A stretch of 39,904 nt of DNA, from assembly GCA_904501875.1 (NCBI GenBank), contig CAJGCQ010000002.1:1-39904 (forward strand), written 5' to 3'. Of this stretch, positions 15,381 to 22,232 are shown in pieces (the stretch's first letter is position 1; each line of letters begins with the position of its first letter). Made by a program: the position numbers and the translations under genes. The notes under the pieces are model-generated. The model was given only the letters and a program-made list of their open reading frames with translations. It did not search any database and was not told where the DNA came from. The DNA is from Clostridiaceae bacterium. GTDB lineage: Bacteria > Bacillota > Clostridia > Oscillospirales > Acutalibacteraceae.

Positions 15381-16595
15381 ATGAAATATCTTGTTTTATT
15401 ATGTGACGGAATGGCGGATACACCTAATCCCGCACTTCAGGGAAAAACCCCTATGGAGTGTGCAAATAAGCCCCTTATGGATAAGCTGGCGGCAGTTTCC
15501 GAGACAGGTATGTGCCGCACGGTAGCTAAAGGATTAAAGCCCGGCAGCGATGTTGCCAACCTTTCGGTTATGGGCTATGACCCTAAGGTTTGCTATACAG
15601 GGCGTTCTCCCCTTGAGGCCGCATCAATCGGGGTTGATTTAAAACCCTCCGATGTGGCGCTCCGCTGTAACATAGTGACCCTTTCGAACGAGGAAAATTA
15701 TGAAGACAAAACTATGGTCGATTACTGCTCCGGCGATATTTCCACCGAGGAGGCTCACCAAATAATAGAGACTGTCGAAAAAGAGCTTGGCAACGATATT
15801 TACAAGTTCTACAGCGGTGTCAGCTACCGCCATTGCTTGGTGGTGGATAACGGCACAACCGACCTCGGCACAATGACACCGCCCCACGATATAAGCGGCA
15901 GGGTTATCGGCGAGTATTTAAGTAAATCGGAAAATGCCGCTCCCTTAATTGAGCTTATGAAGAAAAGCTACGGTATTTTAAAGAACCACCCCGTAAACCT
16001 TGCCCGCCGGGCAAAGGGTCTTAATGAGGCTAATTCAATCTGGCTTTGGGGAGAGGGCAGAAAGCCCGCACTTGAAGACTTCAAAGCAAAGAACGGTGTT
16101 TCGGGCTGTGTTGTAAGTGCGGTTGACCTATTAAAGGGCATCGGCATCTGCGCTAATATGGAGACCCCGTCTGTCAAAGATGCTACGGGCTATATTGACA
16201 CGAATTTCGAAGGTAAGGCGCAGGCGGGAATTGAGTCATTCAAAAACGGCGCAGACCTTGTATACCTGCATTTTGAAGCTCCCGACGAGTGCGGCCACCG
16301 GGGCGAGGCTGAAAACAAGGTAAAGGCTATCGAGTATATAGACAGCCGTGCTCTTAAATTAATGCTTGATTATCTTGATAACTGCGGCGACGATTACCGC
16401 ATACTTATTATGCCCGACCACCCGACCCCGCTTGAGACTATGACACATTCCTCAGAGCCTGTACCCTATCTTATTTACGACAGCAGGGTAAAAAAGGACG
16501 GCGTTCCCTCCTTTACCGAAAAGAACGCCGCATTAAGCGGAATTTTTGTAGACCACGGCCCCGATATTATGCAAATGTTGCTTCAAAAGAAATAA
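15381..16595 (+). CDS. ApgM-type 2,3-bisphosphoglycerate-independent phosphoglycerate mutase (or homoserine-kinase-type relative)
   Basis: 404 residues from the ATG at 15381 (MKYLVLLCDGMADTP), chosen over an in-frame ATG at 15366 because GGAGGA precedes it by seven bases and overlaps the longer form. Alkaline-phosphatase-fold enzyme: metal-binding D9, the GSDVANLSVMGYDP loop with the candidate phosphorylated serine, and C-terminal metal ligands in MPDHPTP and GIFVDHGPDIM. The archaeal-type iPGM interconverts 2- and 3-phosphoglycerate. A closely related subfamily has been proposed as homoserine kinase; no threonine genes are adjacent here, so mutase remains the default. Confidence 0.88.
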   Translation: MKYLVLLCDGMADTPNPALQGKTPMECANKPLMDKLAAVSETGMCRTVAKGLKPGSDVANLSVMGYDPKVCYTGRSPLEAASIGVDLKPSDVALRCNIVTLSNEENYEDKTMVDYCSGDISTEEAHQIIETVEKELGNDIYKFYSGVSYRHCLVVDNGTTDLGTMTPPHDISGRVIGEYLSKSENAAPLIELMKKSYGILKNHPVNLARRAKGLNEANSIWLWGEGRKPALEDFKAKNGVSGCVVSAVDLLKGIGICANMETPSVKDATGYIDTNFEGKAQAGIESFKNGADLVYLHFEAPDECGHRGEAENKVKAIEYIDSRALKLMLDYLDNCGDDYRILIMPDHPTPLETMTHSSEPVPYLIYDSRVKKDGVPSFTEKNAALSGIFVDHGPDIMQMLLQKK

Positions 16596-17175
16596 GTCCC
16601 GAATCCATCTTAATGAGGGCAAAAATGCAGTAATTGATTATATCGTTAAGCTGTGAGGCAATCCCCTCGGAAACCAAGCATTTTCCGCCGTTTGCAAGTA
16701 TCTTCCTTATACGGTAAACCCTTATAATCACCTGGTCGGTCATTGATACAATCGACATACTTTTCCACGCATCGCCGTAGTCGGTATTCTTCTTTACAAG
16801 CAAATCCCTAATTTGGGATACATTTTCTTTGTAGGCATTATACAGGGTATCAGCGTCAATGCTATCGAAATTTGCGGATTTCTCGGTTATTTCGGCTACC
16901 GAGGGAATACCCTTAATATCCTGGAGCCTTATTAAAAACATTATGCAATAATTTATAATTCCCACATATTCAACATCTCTGCCCTCATCTATACAGGCAT
17001 TGTCGTTATGCTCCTCAAGGGTTCTTATGCGCTTTGCCTTACGCCAGATTTCATCATTTAAGGACTGATACCTATATAAAAGCCAAGTAGGTCCGTAATC
17101 GCTGTTTTTGCTTTTAAACAGGTCAAAGCAATAATCAAATATTTTATCGAAATTATTAAGTAAAGCGTTCTCCAT
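16567..17175 (-). CDS. DUF1599 (nucleotide-modification-associated domain 1) protein, duplicated domain
   Basis: 202 residues carrying two copies of the DUF1599 motif: KSKNSDYGPTW (about residues 21-31) and VKKNTDYGDAWKSM (about 127-140). Each is followed by an R-x-x-R-helix and a IxNYCIxxLI helix. DUF1599 proteins are all-alpha and related to MazG-like nucleotide-binding folds; a role in nucleotide modification or sanitation has been proposed but not shown. The last 29 bases overlap the apgM-type gene tail-to-tail. It has its own promoter 190 bases upstream and a structured leader. Confidence 0.85.
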   Translation of the reverse strand: MENALLNNFDKIFDYCFDLFKSKNSDYGPTWLLYRYQSLNDEIWRKAKRIRTLEEHNDNACIDEGRDVEYVGIINYCIMFLIRLQDIKGIPSVAEITEKSANFDSIDADTLYNAYKENVSQIRDLLVKKNTDYGDAWKSMSIVSMTDQVIIRVYRIRKILANGGKCLVSEGIASQLNDIINYCIFALIKMDSGLISFEATFA

Positions 17176-17357
17176 ATTAATCTCCGTTCTGCCGCTAAAG
17201 TGTCATCACAAATAGGTTATAAAATCTCCCTTAGCGGCGAATGAAGATTATACCGACATATCCGCAGTTGCCTTTTATTACATAAAAAGCGAGCGGAACG
17301 CCGTCCCTATATTGTGGTCAGCGTGATTTTTGACGCTAATCACCCAAACATTTTCTT
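17176..17357 (-). ncRNA. Structured 5' leader of the DUF1599 gene (candidate)
   Basis: About 180 untranslated bases. On the minus strand there is a GTGATT-AATCAC hairpin early in the leader, and just before the ribosome-binding site a perfect 8-bp inverted repeat (17231-17238 with 17191-17198, GCCGCTAA/TTAGCGGC) with a 32-base loop. The length and stems suggest a regulatory RNA. No known riboswitch class was recognised. Confidence 0.3.
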
Positions 17358-17362
17358 TAACA

Positions 17363-17391
17363 AGTATACCATTTTATAGCTTTTCAGTCAA
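17363..17391 (-). promoter_or_regulatory. Promoter for the DUF1599 leader and gene
   Basis: Minus-strand TTGACT (17386-17391), 17-base spacer, TATACT (17363-17368). Confidence 0.6.
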
Positions 17392-17592
17392 TTAAAAAAT
17401 CAAAACGATTGAGTTCTTTTAAAGACTGTAATACAATTCCTGTAATTGCAGGTTTTTTGAGTAGGAGACTTAAGCGAGCCTTACACATCTTAAACCAAGC
17501 TTTTTTCGGTAATGAAGGATTACCCATTCCAATGCTTATTTCATTCGTGAATTTACATCGGATAGCACCACTGAAAATTGAACTCATTCCAC
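17392..17592. other. Intergenic stretch without a supported gene
   Basis: Between two outward promoters. It is partly open in several frames (a minus-strand frame at 17384-17731 and a plus-strand frame at 17409-17615), but neither has a ribosome-binding site or recognisable product. A weak CCTG/CAGG hairpin with a T run lies near 17435-17458. Nothing else seen. Confidence 0.4.
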
Positions 17593-17621
17593 TTGAAAAA
17601 AAGACGCCAGTGTGATATACT
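17593..17621 (+). promoter_or_regulatory. Promoter likely serving ychF
   Basis: TTGAAA (17593-17598), 17-base spacer, TATACT (17616-17621). It would give a leader of about 140 bases before ychF. Confidence 0.5.
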
Positions 17622-17769
17622 ATCATAGTTACATTGGCTCTTTTTCTCGGTATGATAAATAAATTTTCATATAATTCAATGCGAAATGGAGTAAAAACGG
17701 CGTAGAGAAAGAGCGTCTTACTCCCAAACACTCAGTAAATAAAGGCTTTTTAAGGAGATAGAGAAAAAT

Positions 17770-18873
17770 ATGAAATTAGGTATGGTAGGACTTCCGAATG
17801 TAGGAAAATCAACCCTATTTAACGCAATAACAAATGCCGGAGCGCAATCGGCAAATTACCCGTTTTGCACAATTGAGCCAAATGTGGGAATGGTAAGCGT
17901 TCCCGATGAAAGGCTCGAAAAATTAGCCGAAATTTATCAGCCCGATAAATTCACCCCCGCAGTAATTGAATTTGTCGACATAGCAGGCCTTGTAAAGGGT
18001 GCATCCAAGGGCGAAGGACTTGGTAATAAATTCCTCTCAAACATACGGGAGGTTGATGCAATAGTTCATGTTGTCCGTTGCTTTGAAAGCGACGATATTA
18101 TCCATGTCGAAGGCTCGGTAGACCCCCGGCGTGACATTGAGACAATTAATTTAGAGCTTATTTTCTCGGATATAGAAATGGTACAGCGCCGTCTTGACCG
18201 CACCTTAAAGGCGTTAAAGGGTGATAAAAAGCTTCAGGGTGAGGTTGACTTTTTAAAGCGGTTATCAGAGCACCTCGAAAAGGGTCTTCCCGCCCGTTCG
18301 GTTGAAATAAACGACGAAACCGAGCAGGCGGTGCTTGACGACACTCCCCTGCTTTCCGCAAAGCCTGTAATATACGCCTGCAATATGAGTGAGGACGACT
18401 TCACAAACGGCATTGAAGCAAATGCAAACTACAATACGGTAAAGGCGACAGCCGAAACCGAAAAAGCGGAAATTCTCCCTATTTGCGCCGCTTTAGAAGC
18501 GGAAATTTCAGGACTTCCCGAAGAGGAAAAGGAAATGTTTTTAGAGGAATTGGGACTTGAACGCTCGGGTCTTGATCGTATGATTCAAAAGTGTTACCAC
18601 CTTTTAGGACTTATCTCGTATCTCACCGCCGGCAAGCCCGAGGTTAGGGCTTGGACGATTACCGAAGGAACAAAAGCGCCCCAAGCGGCAGGTAAAATCC
18701 ATTCCGACTTTGAGCGAGGCTTTATCCGTGCCGAAGTTATAGGCTTTGACGATTTCATAAACGAGTGTGGCGGAAATATGGTGGTTGCCAAAGAAAAAGG
18801 TCTTGTACGAAGCGAAGGCAAGGACTATGTTATGAAAGACGGAGATATTGTTCTCTTCCGCTTTAATGTTTAA
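17770..18873 (+). CDS. ychF: Redox-regulated ATPase YchF/OLA1
   Basis: 367 residues, usual length. Obg-related P-loop protein that prefers ATP; it binds the ribosome and affects stress responses. Visible: P-loop GLPNVGKST (7-15), DIAGLVKGASKGEGLGNKF (switch II), the coiled-coil insertion (about 125-200) and the C-terminal TGS domain (about 280-365, ending DGDIVLFRFNV). AAGGAG precedes the ATG at a somewhat long distance. Confidence 0.97.
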   Translation: MKLGMVGLPNVGKSTLFNAITNAGAQSANYPFCTIEPNVGMVSVPDERLEKLAEIYQPDKFTPAVIEFVDIAGLVKGASKGEGLGNKFLSNIREVDAIVHVVRCFESDDIIHVEGSVDPRRDIETINLELIFSDIEMVQRRLDRTLKALKGDKKLQGEVDFLKRLSEHLEKGLPARSVEINDETEQAVLDDTPLLSAKPVIYACNMSEDDFTNGIEANANYNTVKATAETEKAEILPICAALEAEISGLPEEEKEMFLEELGLERSGLDRMIQKCYHLLGLISYLTAGKPEVRAWTITEGTKAPQAAGKIHSDFERGFIRAEVIGFDDFINECGGNMVVAKEKGLVRSEGKDYVMKDGDIVLFRFNV

Positions 18874-18880
18874 AAATATT

Positions 18881-18910
18881 TTGTACAATTTTAATTTTAC
18901 GGTTTATAAT
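18881..18910 (+). promoter_or_regulatory. Promoter for the YugP-type protease
   Basis: TTGTAC (18881-18886), 18-base spacer, TATAAT (18905-18910). Confidence 0.55.
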
Positions 18911-18947
18911 AATACTATAAATTAAATTATTACGGAAGTGACACCTT

Positions 18948-19643
18948 TTGGGAGGATTATATTACTACGGCTTTGATTCCCTTTATCTTTACCTTGTAGT
19001 GCCCGCAATTATTATTGCGCTGTGGTCGCAGATAAAGGTAAAGACCACATTTTCAAAATATTCCGCCTACCGTACCGATATAAGCGGAGCAGATGCGGCA
19101 CGCCGTGTGCTTGAGCTAAACGGAGTTCACGGGGTTAAAATCGAACGGGTTTCGGGCAATCTGACCGACCACTATGACCCCCGCACCAACACAATAAGGC
19201 TGTCTCAGTCAGTATGTGATTCCTACAGTATATCCGCAGTAGGAGTCGCCGCTCACGAGGCAGGTCATGCCGTGCAGTATGCAAAGGGCTATTTCCCGAT
19301 AAAGTTACGCTCGGTTATACTGCCCGTATGCAACTTAGGCTCACAGCTTTCTCTGCCCTTGCTTATTATAGGAATTATATTTAATTTCTATTTTTTAGTG
19401 AAGTTAGGTGTTATTTTCTTCTGCGGAGCCCTAATTTTTCAGCTTATCACTCTGCCAGTTGAGTTTAACGCCTCAAGCCGTGCTATAACCTCCCTTAAAA
19501 ATGGAGCAGTTCTGCTGACAGACAATGATGTTAGGTATACTAAAAAGGTGCTGACAGCTGCAGCTATGACCTATATTGCCGCTGCACTTGTTTCCTTAGC
19601 ACAGCTCATCCGCCTGATTTCTATAACAAACAACAGACGCTAA
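18948..19643 (+). CDS. Zinc membrane metallopeptidase, YugP family
   Basis: 231 residues from a TTG start (GGAAGTG upstream). An N-terminal membrane segment (about 10-28) precedes the zinc motif H103-E-A-G-H107 (VAAHEAGHAVQYA), with further hydrophobic segments at about 125-165 and 205-225. The likely third ligand is the glutamate in LPVEFNASSRA. YugP (DUF45-unrelated, PF04298) is a membrane-embedded peptidase of unknown substrate found across Firmicutes. The TTG start is the only candidate near the first conserved residues. Confidence 0.9.
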   Translation: MGGLYYYGFDSLYLYLVVPAIIIALWSQIKVKTTFSKYSAYRTDISGADAARRVLELNGVHGVKIERVSGNLTDHYDPRTNTIRLSQSVCDSYSISAVGVAAHEAGHAVQYAKGYFPIKLRSVILPVCNLGSQLSLPLLIIGIIFNFYFLVKLGVIFFCGALIFQLITLPVEFNASSRAITSLKNGAVLLTDNDVRYTKKVLTAAAMTYIAAALVSLAQLIRLISITNNRR

Positions 19644-19663
19644 AAAATAATTGCAAATTTTAC

Positions 19664-19692
19664 TTGATTATTTAAAACTAATATGATATAAT
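19664..19692 (+). promoter_or_regulatory. Promoter for tRNA-Arg
   Basis: TTGATT (19664-19669), 17-base spacer, TATAAT (19687-19692), 23 bases before the tRNA. Confidence 0.65.
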
Positions 19693-19715
19693 AACTTCCG
19701 TTGTGAATATCATAT

Positions 19716-19792
19716 GCGCTGATAGCTCAGCTGGATAGAGCATCTGCCTTCTAAGCAGAGGGTCGGGGGTTCGAGTCCCTCTCAGCGCGCCA
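19716..19792 (+). tRNA. tRNA-Arg (anticodon TCT)
   Basis: 77 bases including encoded CCA. Acceptor GCGCTGA pairs with TCAGCGC (7 bp), D arm GCTC/GAGC, anticodon stem TCTGC/GCAGA with loop CTTCTAA, T arm with GGTTCGAGTCC. Anticodon TCT reads AGA/AGG. Confidence 0.97.
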
Positions 19793-19840
19793 AAAAGAAA
19801 CGACAATTTTCGACAAGAAGATTGTCGTTTCTTTTTGTTC
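19792..19840 (+). terminator. Terminator after tRNA-Arg
   Basis: Perfect 16-bp stem (19792-19807 with 19821-19836), 13-base loop, followed by T-rich sequence (TTTTTGTTCTTTTAATTTTT). A partial extra copy of the ATTGTCGTTTC arm lies at about 19880-19891. Confidence 0.85.
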
Positions 19841-19994
19841 TTTTAATTTTTCTCTTTTCGTTCTTCTCTCTTCTCTTAAATTGTCGTTTCCAGATAAAAG
19901 ATAAGAGAGAAGAGATAAAAGAAAAGGTGCTTTGCATCGCAAAGCGTTGATTTAAAAACTGAATTATGCTATAATTCAGTTAGAGGTGATATTG

Positions 19995-20348
19995 ATGAAT
20001 AGTCCATTACTTGATAAATCTCTTGATTTTGCGACAAAAATAGTTTTATTTTACGAAGATTATTCTAAAAAAAGAAAAGATACGACTATCGCAAAACAAT
20101 TGCTTCGTTCTGCTACAAGTGTTGGTGCCAATATAAATGAAGCTATTTATGGTAATAGTAAAGCCGATTTTATTTCTAAATTACATATTTCGCTTAAAGA
20201 AACGGGCGAAAGTATTTATTGGCTTACACTTTTAAAAAGAACTAAATTGATTGATTATAATTTTGAAGATTTGCTTTCACTTGCCGAAGAAATTAAAAGA
20301 ATGTTGGTAGCATCACTAAACACCGCAAAGGAAAAAAATGAAAATTAA
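19995..20348 (+). CDS. Four-helix-bundle protein (23S rRNA intervening-sequence / Avd-like family)
   Basis: 117 residues from the ATG at 19995 (AGAGGTGA upstream; an in-frame GTG nine bases earlier lies within that site). The sequence SLDFATKIVLFYEDY, LLRSATSVGANINEA, FISKLHISLKETGESIYWL and the final helix match the four-helix-bundle family first seen inside 23S rRNA intervening sequences, and related to Avd of diversity-generating retroelements. No reverse transcriptase or variable repeat is nearby. The gene is more AT-rich than the core genes and lies in an AT-rich patch after tRNA-Arg, consistent with recent transfer. Confidence 0.85.
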   Translation: MNSPLLDKSLDFATKIVLFYEDYSKKRKDTTIAKQLLRSATSVGANINEAIYGNSKADFISKLHISLKETGESIYWLTLLKRTKLIDYNFEDLLSLAEEIKRMLVASLNTAKEKNEN

Positions 20349-20765
20349 ACTTTGTAGAATTTTTAATCTTCTTAACAAACCTACAATTATTTATTCGTCA
20401 TTATTGTTTATAGCAGTACTAATCTTAAGTATTATCTATAAGAATTTCAACTATTTATTTATAGTTCCTGCTTTCAGTATTTGTTATTGTTATAGTTATT
20501 CAAGTTTTTGAATATAGAAAGTCAAAGAGTTACATACAAAGATTTTCAAATACTTGGAAACCGAGGTAAAGGAAAAGATTTTAAATATATCGACAATAAA
20601 GTTACAATAGAAATAGAAAACATAATATTTTGTCAAAATGTTTTTGAAAAAATTTTTAATGCAGGACACATAGAATTTATAGAAAAAGGGAATTTGTTTA
20701 AACATACTATTTATAGAATTACACATTCACCCCTTTCAATCGAAAAATCTCTCCAACCCGCATAA
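20338..20765 (+). pseudogene. Frameshifted PH-domain (bPH_2/DUF304-like) membrane protein
   Basis: The first part is a 57-codon frame (20338-20511) starting MKIKLCRIFNLLNKP with two hydrophobic segments. The second part continues in another frame to 20765 (LFKFLNIESQRVTYKDF ... VFEKIFNAGHIEFIEKG), which resembles the bacterial PH-like domain pattern of a small beta-rich module with a central FG/NAG-type turn. Together they give the usual two-helix plus PH layout, so a frameshift near 20490-20511 has probably broken one gene. Its start overlaps the four-helix gene by 11 bases. AT-rich. If the sequence were wrong at one base, the gene could be intact. Confidence 0.5.
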
Positions 20766-20788
20766 ACAAAGGGGTTGGAGAGATTTTT
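20743..20788. terminator. Bidirectional terminator
   Basis: Perfect 17-bp stem (20743-20759 with 20772-20788), 12-base loop, with AAAAA at the 5' base and TTTTT at the 3' base, so it works in both directions. Confidence 0.85.
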
Positions 20789-20847
20789 ATTTACAATACA
20801 AAAATCCTACAGTGAAACCAATTTATTTATAATACCTTTTTGTCACT

Positions 20848-20876
20848 TGACAAATTTTATAAATGTGTGTATAAGA
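20848..20876 (+). promoter_or_regulatory. Strong promoter with no intact downstream gene
   Basis: TTGACA (20848-20853), 17-base spacer, TATAAG (20871-20876). Directly downstream is a headless coding fragment (20876-20980) and then the convergent 3' end of tyrS. Confidence 0.6.
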
Positions 20877-20980
20877 CGATGTTGAAAACGTTGTAAAGGT
20901 TCGTACAGGCGAAGAGGGCTACGACGCTCTTCGTGATGTTGAACAGTTCTGCCACATTGCTTTAACCTACCTATTATAAA
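20876..20980 (+). pseudogene. Headless 3' gene fragment, identity unknown
   Basis: A 34-codon frame (DDVENVVKVRTGEEGYDAL, ending HIALTYLL) closed by TAA, with no start codon or ribosome-binding site; an in-frame stop lies just before it. It uses codons typical of highly expressed genes (GTT, CGT, GGC, GCT), like the rubrerythrin at the right end. It reads as the C-terminal end of a deleted gene. Not recognised. Confidence 0.4.
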
Positions 20981-21011
20981 TTGCAAAGGCTTCCCCTCTT
21001 ATAAAACGGAA

Positions 21012-22232
21012 TTACACCGTAAACCTATGAAACACCTTTTTGCCCTTTTTAAGAACTATGCCGTTTTTAAGGGCCTCGGCTGTGACCTTGCACTGCGGGT
21101 CGGTGATTTTTTGGTCGTCGATGCTTACGCCACCCTGCATCACAAGCCGTCTTGCCTCTCCCTTTGAAGCGGCAAGGGAAGCTTTAACCATCATATCCAA
21201 GACACCGATTTCGCCGTCTGTAAAATCATCATCGGCAAGAGTCGTAGTGGGCATATTTTCGTGGGAGCCGCCCCCCGCAAATACCGCCTTTGCGGCAGCC
21301 TGCGCCTTGTTAGCCTCGTCCTCGCCGTGGACAAGCTTAGTAAGCTCGTAAGCCAAAATTTCCTTAGCGGTATTAAGCTGACTGCCTTCCCAAGAGTCCA
21401 TTTTGTCGATTTCCTCAAGGGGCAGGAAGGTGAGCATCCTTATGCACTTTAAAACATCAGCATCTGCCACATTGCGCCAGTACTGGTAGAAGTCATAAGG
21501 AGGGGTCTTATTCGGGTCAAGCCATACGGCGTTGCCCGCCGTCTTGCCCATCTTATGGCCCTGTGAATCGGTAAGCAGGGTTATGGTCATAGCGTGGGCA
21601 TCCTCGCCTAATTTTCTTCTGATAAGCTCGGTGCCGCCCAACATATTGCTCCACTGGTCGTCCCCGCCGAACTGCATATTACAGCCATATTCCTTAAAGA
21701 GATAGTAGAAATCGTAGCTCTGCATAATCATATAGTTAAACTCTAAGAATGAAAGACCCTTTTCCATCCTCTGCTTGTAACACTCGGCTCTTAACATATT
21801 ATTTACTGAGAAGCAAGCCCCAACCTCACGCAGAAGCTCAACATAGTTAAGCTTAAGCAGCCAATCAGCGTTGTTTATCATCTGCGCCTTGCCCTCGGAG
21901 AAATCGATAAAACGCTCCATCTGGCGCTTAAAACAGTCGGCGTTGTGGTCGATATCCTCTTTTGTGAGCATTTTGCGCATATCGGTTCTGCCCGAGGGGT
22001 CGCCTATCATAGTAGTGCCGCCGCCTATAAGAGCTATCGGCTTATTACCCGCCATTTGAAGTCTTTTCATTAAGGTAAGTGCCATAAAATGACCTGCGGT
22101 AAGGCTATCAGCCGTGCAGTCAAAGCCGATATAAAATTTAGCCTTGCCGTTATTAATCATTTCCTTTATTTCTTCTTCATTTGTAACCTGCGCTATAAGT
22201 CCTCTGGCTACAAGCTCATCATATATTGTCAT
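21012..22232 (-). CDS. tyrS: Tyrosyl-tRNA synthetase
   Basis: 406 residues, class Ic aminoacyl-tRNA synthetase. HIGH-type motif TAGHFM (about 45-50), KMSKS variant HKMGKTAG (about 230), tyrosine pocket around YDFYYLFKEYGCNMQFGGDDQW, and a C-terminal S4 domain (about 340-400). It is the last gene of the nusB-recN operon and starts 14 bases inside the end of recN. AGGAG precedes the ATG by eight bases. No T-box leader is possible because recN runs into it, which is unusual for a Firmicute tyrS. Confidence 0.96.
   Translation of the reverse strand: MTIYDELVARGLIAQVTNEEEIKEMINNGKAKFYIGFDCTADSLTAGHFMALTLMKRLQMAGNKPIALIGGGTTMIGDPSGRTDMRKMLTKEDIDHNADCFKRQMERFIDFSEGKAQMINNADWLLKLNYVELLREVGACFSVNNMLRAECYKQRMEKGLSFLEFNYMIMQSYDFYYLFKEYGCNMQFGGDDQWSNMLGGTELIRRKLGEDAHAMTITLLTDSQGHKMGKTAGNAVWLDPNKTPPYDFYQYWRNVADADVLKCIRMLTFLPLEEIDKMDSWEGSQLNTAKEILAYELTKLVHGEDEANKAQAAAKAVFAGGGSHENMPTTTLADDDFTDGEIGVLDMMVKASLAASKGEARRLVMQGGVSIDDQKITDPQCKVTAEALKNGIVLKKGKKVFHRFTV

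Noticed and set aside
17384..17731. Minus-strand ORF of 115 codons
   Set aside because: GTG start without ribosome-binding site, overlaps two promoters, and no recognisable product.
19751..19942. Minus-strand ORF ending in ERDSNPRPSA
   Set aside because: It is the antisense of tRNA-Arg and its terminator; this ending is a classic tRNA artefact.
19995..20348. Diversity-generating retroelement, because the protein resembles Avd
   Set aside because: No reverse transcriptase, template repeat or variable repeat is nearby.
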